From: Diplolepis rosae
Lineage: Eukaryota; Arthropoda; Insecta; Hymenoptera; Diplolepididae
Assembly: GCA_030998225.1 (NCBI GenBank)
Contig: JAPYXD010000680.1
Location: 10,602,001-10,666,000 of the forward strand
Length of the DNA: 64,000 nucleotides
Direction of reading: 5' to 3'
Shown: in pieces, positions 47,961 through 59,964 of the stretch
How the letters are laid out: every line of letters starts with the position of its first letter
Numbering within the stretch: the stretch's first letter is position 1
Position numbers and translations under genes: made by a program
Notes under the pieces: generated by a model
The model's database searches: none
Told to the model about the DNA's origin: nothing
What the model saw: only the letters and a program-made list of their open reading frames with translations

Positions 47961-49011
47961 ACAGAGAGAAATTTTAGGTTTCACTGACCAAAGTTTTTTT
48001 GTTAAAATCGTCTTTACAAAAATTTTAAAGTTCTCATGACAATCATGGTAGTGGCTGTCATACATTGGAAAAGTGTTTACTCCAACTGCAAGGAACGTTA
48101 CTGAGACCACGATTCTGGTACTTGAAATACCATAGCGCTGCGGTTATAGGAACCAAAGTCCATCGTAAAGCCGCGCATAGAGTTTAGTTAAAATGACTAA
48201 GTCTACGGACAGTAAATACCCAGCCAAAATTATTTTTGAGGTTATAGGTATGGTTCTCTTAGTTATCAAAATACAAATTCAATTTGATTAGAAAAAATAA
48301 AGTTTCACCGAAAAGATCTAAGAAAAATAATCTTGTATAATGATATTTATAATAACTTTCGTCGATTAAGTTAAAAAATTGTCACTTTTTTCATCACCAT
48401 AAACTTTTTTTGACTGACTATAGTTTGGACAAAATACGACGAGACAGCAACATTGGAACGCATTGCATTGTCCCCGAACAAAATCGTTTATCATTTAGAA
48501 AGAATTGTCAAACTATATTTATAATAGAATTATTTACCTGATAAGTCTTGGCACGGTGAAATATAGTCCAGGAATCGAGAACGAGAATTGGCAGGATTCA
48601 ACTTAGGCTGCATATCTTTTTGGAAGTAACTACTTATCTCCAGTGCAGTGCAAGTTAAATTGTGTGACTATTACAAGATTTAATAGTTGTCATGACAGGC
48701 TTACCTCGTTGTAAAAAATGAAAGTTATACTTGATTTGTCTAGCGCAACAGCGAACGCTGCGGTTGTAGTAACCAAAGGAGCTTGGCAGTACACATAAAG
48801 AAAATGTACGTGTACTAACCGTTGGGGTACGTATAAAGCTCATTCTAATCATCAACTTTGGTCACAACAACCGAATACACAAAAAAGTCCAAATTACTGT
48901 CATGATAACTATAAAAGTAGTAGCTTCTCTCAACTTTTTTGGTCAAGGCAACTATTGTACAAAAAATTTATGTGCTATGTGCATAGGAACCAAAGCCGAT
49001 TTCTCTCAGTG
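47961..49011. mobile_element. 1,051-bp TA-flanked element with ACCAAAG motifs
   Basis: The ends CACAGAGAGAAATTTT and GATTTCTCTCAGTG lie between TA duplications (47959-47960, 49012-49013). The sister repeat at 41660-41690 reads ATTATGTAATTTATT with no insert, which is the empty site. AACCAAAG, TTTGGTCA and TGTCATGA words recur at both ends. No transposase. Confidence 0.82.
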
Positions 49012-49381
49012 TAATTTACTAAAAAGTTACTGAAATGTATACAGAAAATCGAGCGCGAAGCGCGAGTGTCATGATGTGAATGTGTTCCTTAAGGCCGATA
49101 GAGCCTTAAGTAAATTGAATCTCCTGTTTCACTTAAATTCAAAAAGAAATAGAGTGACTTTGAGAAAATGTGTAATTCACATCATCTGTAATAGTATAAA
49201 ATTGGTTTGAGCTACAGTATCAAATTATAATAAATAAATTAATTAGTTGAGTTTGAAATTTTTGTCACTGCCTACATTATCGGAGGATCACTAGTCGCGT
49301 GTCAGATAGGATACGTTGTCGACAGGTGTCCTCGTAGACAATTTCAAACTCTTATATCGCAAATAATGCAAATAAATTTAA

Positions 49382-49470
49382 TATTTTAAAGAATTTGAAA
49401 ATCTTTCTGTGGAAAAAATGACGCTTTCGACTGCGCTGGGATCCACAGAAAGATTTTCAAATTCTTTAAA
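49382..49470. repeat. Perfect hairpin, 25-bp stem
   Basis: AAAGAATTTGAAAATCTTTC plus TGTGG is followed about 30 nt later by its exact complement. The tip is GC-richer. A half copy occurs near 45250. Confidence 0.65.
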
Positions 49471-49702
49471 TTATAATAAATAAACTTGCGCGCGAAGCGA
49501 GCTGCTCGCGAAGCGCGCGTTGAGAATGTGCCCGCGAAGCGGGCAGATTTTTTTATTTAAATTTACGATACAAAAAGGCGTCGTGGCACATGGTAACTTG
49601 AACATGTTTTTTCCGAGGAGGAAATCGGCGTACAACATAGCAGTTTTCGAACACCAACTAGAGCAGAAAAAAAAATTTTTAATGTGCATATTAGTTTTTC
49701 TC

Positions 49703-50190
49703 ATGCATGCACAGAAATGGCCACTTTTTTTGCTTGAAACGCGGAAAGAAAATCCCTTTTCTGAGGTACAAACGAAAAATGCGGGAGTTATCAATAATTC
49801 CCGTGGTAATTATTAATTACTTCCGCTTATGGGGGAAGATTTGCGTGATTTGCCTTAGCACCGTGATTTTTTTGTTATTTTTTGCACCAACATGTATCGC
49901 CATCTAACGGACCAAAAGGTAAGTTGCTTGCGAAAACTCGATAGCATCCAACTTCATCGTTGTGATAACCTACAATTGGTGCAAAATTATCTTTGTCAAA
50001 TATTCTGACTGACACTTTTCGTGTGTTTCGTTTCAGGGAAAAAAGTGGCCATTTCTGTGCATGCAAGAGAAAAAATAATGTATGCTACACGACAGGAACA
50101 CGATGATTCTCATTCGTGTTTTTGCGCCCTCGCTTCTCTCGTGCGCAACTTCACACTCGTCAGAATCATCCTTTTCCTTCCTTGTAGCAT
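49703..50190. repeat. Inverted-repeat block followed by a hairpin
   Basis: TGCATGCACAGAAATGGCCA at 49705 pairs with its complement ending at 50065. A separate hairpin follows at about 50078-50190 (TATGCTACACGACAGGAA... with ...TTCCTTGTAGCATA), with a GC-rich centre resembling that of the 21241 element. No coding gene. Confidence 0.5.
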
Positions 50191-51456
50191 AGCCAAAATA
50201 ACGAGAAATGGAAAAAATTCTATGAATTTTGGGTCAATATAATAACAGACATGTTATCAAACATGTCACTTTAAAATTTAAAAATGGCACATTCAGTATA
50301 AAGGTTGAATATCTCATAGTTCTGATCATTTTCAGAACAAATTAAGTTTAATAATACTTTTTAAAATGTGATACTTAATATCACGAATACTAAAATTGCA
50401 TTTTTGTTATTTTTTAAAGATAAATGTATTATTTTTCAAAACATCTCAGAATAAATCTGAATGCAGTAATAAACAACTTTCAATTTTTTTAAATTTATTT
50501 CTTAACATACTCGAATAACATTGAGTAAAACTACATGTATAGATATTATAATATTTTATGTTTCTGTAATGCCTTGCTTGCAAACTCAATGTTAAATGGA
50601 TTATCCGTGAAGCTGATATAAAAAATCGTTTCTTGAAAAATACACGCCTTCGTACACTCGTGAAAATCACCATAAACGTCTCGAATTTCTTAACCAGGTA
50701 TAGGACAATAGTCTTCTTCAAGGAGGAAAAGAACCTCTCAGGATTGCCTATGGGTCATTTCATGGGAGATTTACAGTCAAAATTTTTTTTTCGACGAAAC
50801 ATTTTTTTTGCCTTTTTACTTCGAAAATAATCGACACGTATATTTTTTTTCAATGTGATACTTGAAAATTTCGAGATATAATTTTTTTAATTTTAGCACT
50901 CGGGCAAAAATTTTTTTTTTCAACAGCTCACTGTAAAAGCAGTTTTGAATATAAAATGTAACCCTTGCACTTGAAATGCGCAAAAGAGTACAAGCTTTCA
51001 AAAAAGTTATAGCACACATTTCGTTGTTTTTTTGTAATAACAATATAGTACATTTTTATAAAAAATTGAATTTTTTTTAAATTTGGAACTAATTTTTTTC
51101 CGATTTTTTTGTTTCTAAATCTTTGTTGGAGTTTTTTCAATATGCATGCAAAATTTTGGAATGGAAAAATGAAAACTGTAGGTGTAGTTAATTTATAAAA
51201 TCTGTCCCGCGCGTTGCAACGAGCGAGCTCGCGCGCTGCAACTATGCTTAAGCTTGATTAGGCATGCTCGTACTCGAAGCACGTGTGGCAGTGAATGCAG
51301 TGACCGCTCTTTTAGTTTTCTGTGAATGTTCCTCAAGTGTTCACCTATTTCAAATTAATACAGAAATGCCAAGCTCTCGATTTAAACATGTCTGCTGCAA
51401 TCCGTTTAATAAAAAAAATCATAGTGGAAAAAAGCAAAAAAAAATTTGCGTCTTAA

Positions 51457-51816
51457 GGCCATGGATCAATCGGACCACGTGACTAAATTATACATTTATT
51501 CGTTCATGTAAGATAACTTTTTTAATTTACAATGTATCTTTCTGATAATTTGGGAAACGTATAACAAAAGATAATAATGCACGTCTGTTAACTTCTTTTT
51601 AGTAAAAATTTTGAAAAAAATTCCAAAACTTATCGAGAATTACAGTTAACTGTAAAATTTTTTGCAAAATTTTCACTCATACAAAGTTGACAGACGTTCT
51701 CTATCGTGTTCTGTAGTATTTTCCAAATTTTCAGGAAGATATTTTGTAAAAGAAAAAAGTTATCTTACACGAACTTTTACAGGAATTTGGTCACGTGATC
51801 TGGTTGATCCATGGCC
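51457..51816. mobile_element. Intact GGCCAT-family TTAA element, 360 bp
   Basis: GGCCATGGATCAATCGGACC at the left and GGTTGATCCATGGCC at the right are inverted, with TTAA outside both (51453-51456, 51817-51820). This is the cleanest copy of the family and the reference used to recognise the target of the 11.6-kb transposon. Confidence 0.82.
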
Positions 51817-51926
51817 TTAAGTGTATCATTTAGAGTAATTTTATCGTAAAACTTCACTCATCAATTCATCATTATAACTAATGATTCGTTTTCAAATAGT
51901 CTACGCACAAGTTTGAATGTACTTAC

Positions 51927-52122
51927 AACAAAAATCTTCCATCTCCATTTCATTTGCTTCTATTTTGCATTGTGTACAAGAAACATTATCCGGTTTTAAA
52001 ATTTTCAATTTTTCAAGTATCGAGGACGAAACGCGACGCAAATTTTTTTTTTGCTTTTTTCCACTATGATTTTTTTTATTAAACGGATTGTAGCAGACAT
52101 GTTTAAATCGAGAGCTTGGCAT
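51927..52122 (-). pseudogene. First exon of a transposon-type gene with Cys-rich N-terminus
   Basis: An ATG at 52122 opens MPSSRFKHVCYNPFNKKNHS followed by basic residues, LRRVSSSILEKLK, and SCTQCKIEANEMEMED, ending at a good donor (TGTT|GTAAGTAC) at 51926. A C..NPF...H...LR...C..C pattern recurs at the start of uncharacterised insect transposon-linked proteins. Downstream exons are not present. The left-arm copy (51376 onward, plus strand) is cut off by the TTAA element. Confidence 0.45.
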
Positions 52123-52740
52123 TTCTGTATTAATTTGAAATAGGTGAACACTTGAGGAACATTCACAGAAAACTAAAACAGCGGTCACGGCATTCACTGC
52201 CACACGTGCTTCGAGTACGAGCATGCCTAATCAAGCTTAAGCATAGTTGCAGCGTGCGAGCTCCTTCGTTGCAACGCGAGGGACAGATTTTATAAATTAA
52301 TTACACCTACAGTTTTCATTTTTTCATTCCAAAATTTTGCCTAGATATTGAAAAAACTTCAACAAAGATTTAGAAACAAAAAAATCGGAAAAAAATTAGT
52401 TCCAAATTTTAAAAAAATTCAATTGTTTATAAAAATGTACTATATTGTTATTACAAAAAAAAACAACGAAATGTGTGCTATAACTTTTTTGAAAGCTTGT
52501 ACTCTTTTGCGCATTTCAAGTGCAAGGGTTACATTTTATATTCAAAACTGCTTTTACAGTGAGCTGTTGAAAAAAAAAAAATGTTGCCCGAGTGCTAAAA
52601 TTAAAAAAATTATATCTCGAAATTTTCAAGTATCACATTAAAAAAAAAAATACGTGTCAATTATTTTCGAAGAAAAAAGGCAAAAAAAAATGCTTCGTCG
52701 AAAAAAATATTTTGACTGTAAATCTCCCATGAAATGACCC

Positions 52741-54263
52741 CTATATAAAAAAATTTTCGGTCAGCAAAGCCATATGTCTCGAGTCGGTTTTGAAAACAGT
52801 TCAGATTATTCTGTGAGAGACTCCGGTAACAAAGTCTTCACCAAAAGTTTTTAAAAATGTAAACCTTGTTCGCGTTTTGCCATTGATAACCAATTTGGCA
52901 TCCTTCTATAATAATGAAATTTTTTCAAATTGCGGTCGGTTCGTGTGCAAAAATTTTTATGTTTTCCGGTTTTTTATTCACAGTGAACTCTAAATATTTT
53001 TCCAATTCATGATGCTGCATACTGGACTACTTCATTTTGAATTGCAAGCTATGAGATAAGTTTTTCAATTCTATGATAATCCTTATTTTGATTATCTCCG
53101 TTTTACAGAAATTTTGAATTAATCTTTGAATTTATGGCACTGAAGAGGGCCCCCATATGTGGCCGAAGCGTTTGCCTTACTTTCTTATTGAGTATTTTTA
53201 TACCTAATAGTGAAAATTTTAATCGAAGAAAATAAAAAGAATCTGACCCTATGCCAAAATAACGAGAAATGAAAAAAATATCAATTTTCTAGGGAAATAG
53301 CTACCATTATAAACTTTGTTTAAAAATTCGCAAATTGACAACAGTTTGAATTTTTTTTTCATTTTTTGGCTAAAAATCGACTTTAAATTGTTTATAAAAA
53401 ATCGAATTATTTATCAGTCTTAAAAATCGTGTGTACTCCCCTAGATAATCTATTTAAGAAACTACAGCTAGAATTTCAATTGAATATATACTTCTTTCAA
53501 TATTTTGAGCGCCATCTGGTACATTTTGTAAGAACTTATTCACCTGCCCTCGTATATCAATTCGTTTTGAATCTTTCTTTCGATTTTAATGCTCATTCTG
53601 TTAATTCGTAGACCTACCTATAACTTGCATCGATAAAGTCATGGAACGTGACACTACATAATGTATCCAGTAGGTTTTTCTACATGAACAATGCTGTTAC
53701 ATTATCTGTAAATCCCACGAGTCTCGTTCACATGGACAAGTATATCTGCAGGATTATGTTTTCTTGCAATTGAGTTTCTATTGCGCAGATAGTCGCCGAT
53801 AACGCTGCGCAAGTAGGCCTCCAATCTAAACTCCCACCCAAAAGCCTCTACTGTCTTGCATGGTCGCATTATCAATAACTTCTTGACAACCTTTCTAGCG
53901 ATGTTCTGCATACAGAGGGGTTTGAACGTCGATGAGATAACTGATGAAATCTTCATCTTATTCAGCGAAACTAGTCTATGAATTTTCCAAGTTCGTCCAA
54001 AAACTTGCACAATAAATCGAATGTTCAACAATAATTACAGGCAATCTTTCGTGGTAATATTAATAACCTCTGCGGCCATTGCATTACGATGCAAGGTAAG
54101 GCACACTCTCACGAGCGCAAACTGGAAATTTGTACTGCCAAAAACTGGACCTCTCCCGTGGTTGACCTATCGTCTAACACCAGGCCTTCATTTTTCATGA
54201 GTTTTTACCAAAGTTTTTTATGCATGGTTTACTAACTTTTCAAAAAAAAGGGAAAAAACAAAA
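52741..54263. other. No recognised gene
   Basis: AT-rich, with ACTGAAGAGGGCCCCCATAT plus GTGGCCGAAGCG near 53150, similar in layout to the CTCATCAGTG block at 40590. The 109-codon minus-strand frame at 53702-54031 is not recognised, and its start context is not informative. Confidence 0.35.
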
Positions 54264-55549
54264 CTCTGCCCACTTGGCGAGCACATTCTCATCGCGCGCC
54301 AGGTCGCTTTGCTCGCAAGTTTGAGGACGCCTAAGGCGCGCGATTTGATCGTCACGCTTCGTGCTCTGTTCTTCTTGGACCTTGCGCTTAGCGCTCGGTC
54401 TTATGCTCTTCGTATACATTTAAATTTATTTCTTATAATTTGATACTGAAGCTCAAACCAATTTTATACTATTACAGATGATGTGAATTACACATTTTCT
54501 CAAAGTCATTAAATTTGTTTTTGAGTTTAAGGGAAACAGGAAATTCAATTCACTGAAGGCTCTATTGGCCTTAAGGAACACATTCTCATCATGACACTCG
54601 CGCTTCGCGCTCGATTTTCTGTATTCATTTCAGTAACTTTTTAATAAACATATCACATATTTAGGCTAAAAAATGAAAGTTTTCAATAGTGTTTCTTATA
54701 ATCAAAACAAAATATACTTTCTGTCGAGAAGTATCTTGATGAGAATTTGTAGACCTCATTTAGGCAAATAATTTTCCATCTAAACGTTTTTTTTATATCT
54801 CACATATTTTGTCTAAAAATCGAATTTTTGAATTTTAATCGTATTTTTTGGAATTAAAATGAAAAATGTATGTTTTATCAGAAACTGTGTGAGTCAAAAA
54901 TTCTAGATTTTTTTACAGAGAACAACTTTGCATTCTTACGTTTTTTTCATATTTCACATATTATTGTTAAAAAATATTGAATTTTGGATTTTCAATAGTA
55001 TTTTTTTAAATCAAAAAGAAAAATATACATCTTATGAAAAAATGTTGTAATTCAAATTTGTAGATCTTTATGTAGAAAATAATTTTGTATGATAACCTTT
55101 TATCATATCTCGTATAATTTAACTGAAAAATGGAATTTTGATATTGACTTTTTTCAAGTTTTGACATGCTGTAACATTTCTAATTTTAGTTTAATCAAAA
55201 AAATTTAGCCGGATAATTCGTAGAGATTTATGAACACTATCAAAAACCAGTACTAGAATTTTCGATTTTTTCAAAAACACAAAAAATTGGCTAGTTTTCC
55301 CAATTTTAGTTGGATGTGGCTGGTTAACGAACTTGTCTTTACTTTTTCGGCTTCAGTAAAGTGTGTCCAAGCTCAATTCAGTCTGATAATTCTATCGAGA
55401 GTTATCGAGTATACGATCTACTACAAACAGGCATTTTAGTAAAAAACCGTTTTTTCTGACTCAGGGGTCTCAAAACGTAAAGATTTGATGAAAATTTCGA
55501 AAGTCATTTTTCACATAAAACTAATACCTTCTCATCCATGGTGAGAATA
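54264..55549 (-). repeat. CG-dyad repeat family, copy 3 (inverted)
   Basis: The reverse complement matches copies 1 and 2: the region near 54570-54620 has GCGCTCGATTTTCTGTAT, and the far end reads CTCATCCATGGTGAGAAT. The GC-rich end (54264-54420) is extended with GCGCGCCAGG... and GCGCTTAGCGCTC dyads. Confidence 0.6.
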
Positions 55550-56039
55550 TAAAAAATAGTAATGCTAATTGTTATATTATTCTAATTTAAAATTATGGAT
55601 TTAAGAAAATTTTCTTTTAGTTTTATAATGAAAAAGAATAATAATAATATCTTTTGTGTATGCTTGAAACCAGACATCATTTTGCAGCTACTATTTTTAC
55701 GAAATACAATCATTATAAAGAAATTCACAAAACATCTATGCTCAAAATTAAAATCTGTTATTTATCTTGTTCATGAGATAAATATACTTACTTTTCCATT
55801 TTGATATGGTTCAAAAATGCATCCAATTGGCAGATTATTAGAATTACCTATGAAGAAACGTTCCACCTAACCGCAATTTCAATACACTTTCAATATCTCA
55901 ACATTAGACTTGAACTTCCCTCTACACTCAAACTCTCACGTCGTTGCATCTCTTTCTCTTTATCCTTTTTATTCTACCTACTGCACTGGCCGCTATATCT
56001 CGATCATAGCAAAACCTGTGCTACGGAACTTCACCACTT

Positions 56040-56169
56040 CTACTCTGGTGGCTTCATATTGAACTCCCCCGCGACAACAATCTTTTCGTTCACCTCGTTA
56101 TCTACATCCCCAATGTTCTTCAACTCACTTCCGAATTCTAAAATTCTGTCATTAATAGTGATCATCCTT
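56040..56169 (-). pseudogene. LINE endonuclease scrap
   Basis: Minus-strand translation gives ILEFGSELKNIGDVDNEVNE then KIVVAGEFNMKPPE and a stop. The IVVAG(D/E)FN block is the conserved Asp/Asn motif of APE-type endonucleases in non-LTR retrotransposons; here the Asp is Glu. Nothing further of a LINE is readable nearby. Confidence 0.5.
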
Positions 56170-56669
56170 TAGAACGTTGTAAACTTTGACGTTCGACGCT
56201 ACACGTAAGTTTGATGTGACGAATGGGTTATTGAGAACTGTCACATGTTCTCCACGGGAATAAAGTTAAACTGAAAGGTGAAACACCAAAACATGTCAAC
56301 AACAAAAAATTTCATTGTATTAAAGAGTTTTGTTAATTCAAAAAAATTTTCTTTGATCCAAAGAAATAGATTTGTTTACATTAAAAAAAATTTTGTTGAG
56401 TCAACAAAACTTTCTTCAATTCAGACATTTTTTCTTTGACCTTACACTACCGTTCAGAATTGTGGGACCACCTGGTTTTCGACGATTGCTTAAATTATTG
56501 AATCTATAACTTAATTCGTGCGGTTTGCTAAGAGATGGCGTAACTTGATTATTATTCCATCGTTCCAATATTCCGAACATGCGTTGGAAACCTAGTGTCA
56601 TTGTGCATCTTTTGCAGTATATGACCTTCAGTTGAAGCGTAAACAAAAATAATTTTTTTTCACTCAAAT

Positions 56670-57950
56670 ATGTCGAACTTTGTGCCTGAAAAAGTGTTTC
56701 TGCGGGGAGTTCTTCATTACTTTAATATGAAGAAAACTGCTGCCGAAAGTCATCATATTTTGGTAGAAGTTTATGGTGAACATGCTCTAGCTGAGCGAAC
56801 GTGCCAAAAGTGGTTTGCACGATTTAAAAGTGGTGATTTTGGCTTGGAAGATGAAGAACGTCCTGGGCAGCCAAAAAAGTTTGAAGATGAAGAACTCGAA
56901 GCATTACTCGATGAAGATTGTTGCCAAACATAAGAAGAGCTCGCAGGCTCTTTGGGACTCACTCAAGCAGCCATTTCAAAACGTTTAAAAGCAGCCGGAT
57001 ACATTCAAAAGCAAGGAAATTGGGTTCCACATGAATTCAAGCCGAGAGACGTTGAAAGGCGGTTTTGCATGTCCGAAAGGCTGCTGAAACGCCACAAAAA
57101 GAAGTCATTTTTGCATCGGATTGTTACTGGTGATAAAAAATGGATCCATTACGACAACCCCAAGCGCAAAAAATCATATGTGAAATCTAGCCAACCAGCC
57201 AAATCAACGGCAAAGCCGAATATCCATGGCGCGAAGGTAATGCTCTGTATTTGGTGGGATCAGAAGGTTGTACTGTATTATGAGCTGCTAAAACCGGGTG
57301 AAACCATCAATGGTGGACGCTACCGAACACAATTAATCCGTTTGAAGAGAGAAATACCCGAAAAACGCCCGGAATATGCGACCAGACACGAGGTAATAAT
57401 TTTCCATCATGACAACGCTCGGACCCATGTTACTATTCCGGTTAAGAACTATTTGGAAAACAGTGGATGGGAAGTTTCACCCCACCCGCCTTATAGCCCA
57501 GACCTTGCCCCTTCTGACTACCATTTGTACCGGTCGTTGCCGAACGCCCTCACTTTTTTTTTTTTTTTTTTGTGAGGAGGAAAAATGGCAAAATCCTTTA
57601 AAGACGTTGTACAGGACTCTCCTAGGACGGGTCTAGGCATACCTGTTAAAACCAAAAGCCCCTCTCACGAACCAAAACACCACCCGCGGAACCGCCTTTC
57701 GGCTTCAAACTTCACGGATGGTTGGTTCCAGCTAGAAGTCGCGTACGACTCTTCCGTCATCCGTTCGCTCGGAACTCTCATCCGACCGAACGCCCTCACT
57801 GGAATACGGTTCACATAAGAACAAGATATCCAAAATTGGCTTGATTCATTCTTGACCGCCAAGCCAGCGCAGTTCTTTTGGGTTGGAATCCACAAATTGC
57901 CAGAAAGATGGGAAAAAGTCATAGCTTCAGATGGGCGATACTTTGAATAA
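56670..57950 (+). pseudogene. Mariner transposase (mauritiana/Mos1-like), inactivated
   Basis: Without the retroelement the frame spans 345 codons, the length of Mos1. It reads MSNFVPEKVFLRGVLHYF, a helix-turn-helix pair including GLTQAAISKRLKAAGYIQK, the WVPHEL-like linker WVPHEFKPRDVERR, IVTGDKKWIHYDN (first Asp), HHDNARTH (second Asp) and YSPDLAPSDYHL (third Asp, 34 residues on: DD34D). It ends IHKLPERWEKVIASDGRYFE. Two in-frame TAA stops occur (after CCQT and after IRFT), plus the retroelement at 57555-57785. Identity with the Mos1 type is by eye. Confidence 0.9.
57555..57785 (-). mobile_element. Short retroelement (SINE-like or truncated LINE) in the mariner
   Basis: A 15-bp duplication, CCGAACGCCCTCACT, flanks it (57540-57554 and 57786-57800). 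A run of 18 T follows the left duplication, so the element is on the minus strand with a poly(A) tail. The 200-bp body is GC-balanced, with no coding frame recognised. Target-primed reverse transcription explains the tail and duplication. Whether it is a SINE or a LINE 3' end needs comparison with other copies. Confidence 0.85.
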
Positions 57951-58015
57951 TACTGTTGTACGTGCTTTTCTTAAATAAACGTCCAAATTTTGAAAAAAAC
58001 CGCACGAATTAAGTT

Positions 58016-58765
58016 GTAGACCCAATATCTTAATTTCAATTCTGTGAGTGATGAAATTTGTAATTTTAATAATGCGAAAGCCATCAAAATTACCTTTAAA
58101 ATTAGTCCGGAATGAAGTCGCTTCGTTAAATTTTGAAGAAATTATTGCATAAAAAAAAAAGTCCAAATTTAAAATTTTTCTTAAATTTGAAATAACTTTC
58201 GAAACAATCAACATTTTTTAATGTTCTTAGGCTCATTTTAAAGCTATCGATTCTACAGAATCGCAGTAAATTGTCATTATAAATCTATAATTTTTTTTCT
58301 TGCATAATGCAAAGAGTTGAAATTGTAACAAAAAAGTAGGGAAATTTCGAAAACATTTCATCTGGAGGTAAATCATAATAAAGATCATATGAATCTTATA
58401 TGTATCATATATATCTTATAAAAATGTTTTTCTCAGCAAAAGCAATATTGGAATTTTCCCAACTTTTTTATTTGAACTTTAACCTCGAGCAGTATGTAAG
58501 AAAAAATTACACATTGATTCTAAGAATTTGGTTCGATTCTGTAGAAAATCAGCTTTAAAATTAGTCCAAGAACATTAAAAAATGTTGATTATTTCAAAAG
58601 TTATTTAAAATTTAAGAAAGCATTGAAATCTTGATTATTTCTGCAATAACTTCTTCAAAATTTAACAAAACGAATTCATACTGGGTTCATTTTATAAAGA
58701 ATTTTGATAGCTTTGAATTCAATTAAAAGAACAAATTTTTTCACTTACATAATTCAAATTAGGAT
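58016..58765. repeat. Foldback inserted in the right terminal repeat of the mariner
   Basis: Left-arm words (CTTCAAAATTTAAC complement, TAATGTTCTTAGGCTCATTT, TTCTACAGAATCG) reappear inverted on the right (AAATTAGTCCAAGAACATTA, TTCTGTAGAAAATC, CTTCTTCAAAATTTAAC). Arms are about 320 bp and diverged. The mariner terminal repeat reads ACTTAATTCGTG before it and TTAAGCAATTATCG after it. Confidence 0.6.
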
Positions 58766-58817
58766 AATTTAAGCAATTATCGAAAAACAGATGGTCCCAC
58801 AATTCTGACCGGTACTG

Positions 58818-59964
58818 TATATCAAAGAAACTGTTTTCTTGATGATGAATACATCTTCTATGCACCATTCATTGACTAGGAATCTCGTTGCACCCTTGAT
58901 CCTGTCTTTGACGTGGCATTCGCTCTACTATCGAACGTCAACTTAGTACAAAGGTCCTGAGTTAGTTAACCCAACAAAAACGCTTTCAGACGATATTGAT
59001 GTTTGTAATTTTCTCAAACATGGTACGAAATAAGACAAAATGTTGAGAAAGATCCCAATCAGCAAAATAAGATCTATAAAACTATATTTTTAAAACTTTC
59101 AAATCTTCCTAAAATTTCCTAAATTTAATATCGTAATTTGAGAAATTGACAAATATAATAAAATTTGAATGAGAGAAACAAAAGTGGAAAATTATTGCTT
59201 CATGAAAAACGTCTGGTTGTCAATGTTTCTTAAATAGCAAACTTTGTAACTTTTTTCCAAGAAGCAAAAAAATTGTGCAATTTAATTTCCAATTGGAATG
59301 TATCTTTTCAATATTTGATCGTTTTTAGGTATGCATTACATTTTAATCTTGAAATCCAATTGTGCAAATTGATATGCTACAATGTTATCTCTCTTCGTCA
59401 TACTTTCTTCCATGCATTGTAAATCTAAAACCTCGATAGAAGAAATTCAACGCTGAATAATCGATCAATCAATTCCCGTCAATCATTAACTTGACAGTAC
59501 GCTCGCGACGTAGGCGGTCTGAAAAAAGTCATCTAGAGCAGTTCAGTAATTTATATCCCATGTCAATTGCATCACTCTAAAAATGGTAAATACTTTTCAT
59601 GATAACATTAATAATTGTATTCAACGCTCTGCTCGTGTTGACCTGATGATATTCATACGCAGACATAAGGAGAATACCCTTGTAATGATCTGGTCCATAT
59701 CCATACCAGCGGATATCATTTGTGAATGAACTCACTCTCAACCTTTGCACTTTTGTTCTCGACGTTATTAATTATTCACAAGTAGCTATTAACACCTGGA
59801 TTTGTTTTGCTTTCGTAAATTTCTTTAAATTTTCTACAATAAAAAGTCAATTTTAGAGCAGAAAAAGAAAACAGGTGATCAGCTTTATTGCATATTAATT
59901 TGTAAAACTTATAGATACAACAAGGTCATTTGCACGAAGGTTAAATCTGTTAGGAAAAAATGTG
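58818..59964. other. No gene seen
   Basis: AT-rich to balanced DNA with only short, unrecognisable frames and no element ends. Confidence 0.45.

Larger units (their letters stand above)
46937..49556. repeat. CG-dyad repeat family, copy 2 (interrupted)
   Basis: Over most of its length it aligns with copy 1, including ACTTTATCGGAGCCGAAAAA and the terminal GCGCGCGTTGAGAATGTGCC. It carries a 1,051-bp TA-flanked insertion (47961-49011) and a further divergent block at 49261-49485. Confidence 0.6.
50751..52740. repeat. 2-kb palindrome with a transposon-derived exon on both arms
   Basis: Arms of about 700 bp (50751-51450 and 52030-52740) are near-identical inverted copies. The left arm is cut by a 360-bp TTAA element; the centre (51820-52030) is single copy. 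Flanking ATAACGAGAAATG words at about 50200 and 53262 suggest an older duplication. An exon with CYNPFNKKNHSGKKQKK lies in the right arm, and its truncated twin lies in the left arm. Confidence 0.7.
56445..58817 (+). mobile_element. Mos1-like mariner with two later insertions
   Basis: The inverted ends CACTACCGTTCAGAATTGTG and CAGTACCGGTCAGAATTGTG (reverse complement of the right end) are flanked by TA. The terminal repeats are long: ATTGCTTAAATTAT and ACTTAATTCGTGCGGTTT occur near both ends. A 231-bp retroelement lies inside the transposase, and a foldback of about 750 bp splits the right terminal repeat. Confidence 0.9.

Noticed and set aside
49520..49816. Overlapping plus and minus frames at an inverted repeat as genes
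   Set aside because: Mirror-image frames produced by the inverted repeat; no domain recognised.
53702..54031. 109-codon minus-strand frame with KHNPADILVHVNETRG as a BEL/Pao RNase H-integrase piece
   Set aside because: Only a weak resemblance to NPAD-type motifs; no surrounding retroelement domains or LTRs.
55801..56172. 123-codon plus-strand frame
   Set aside because: The meaningful reading is on the other strand over part of it (endonuclease-like IVVAGEFN); the plus-strand product has no recognisable content.
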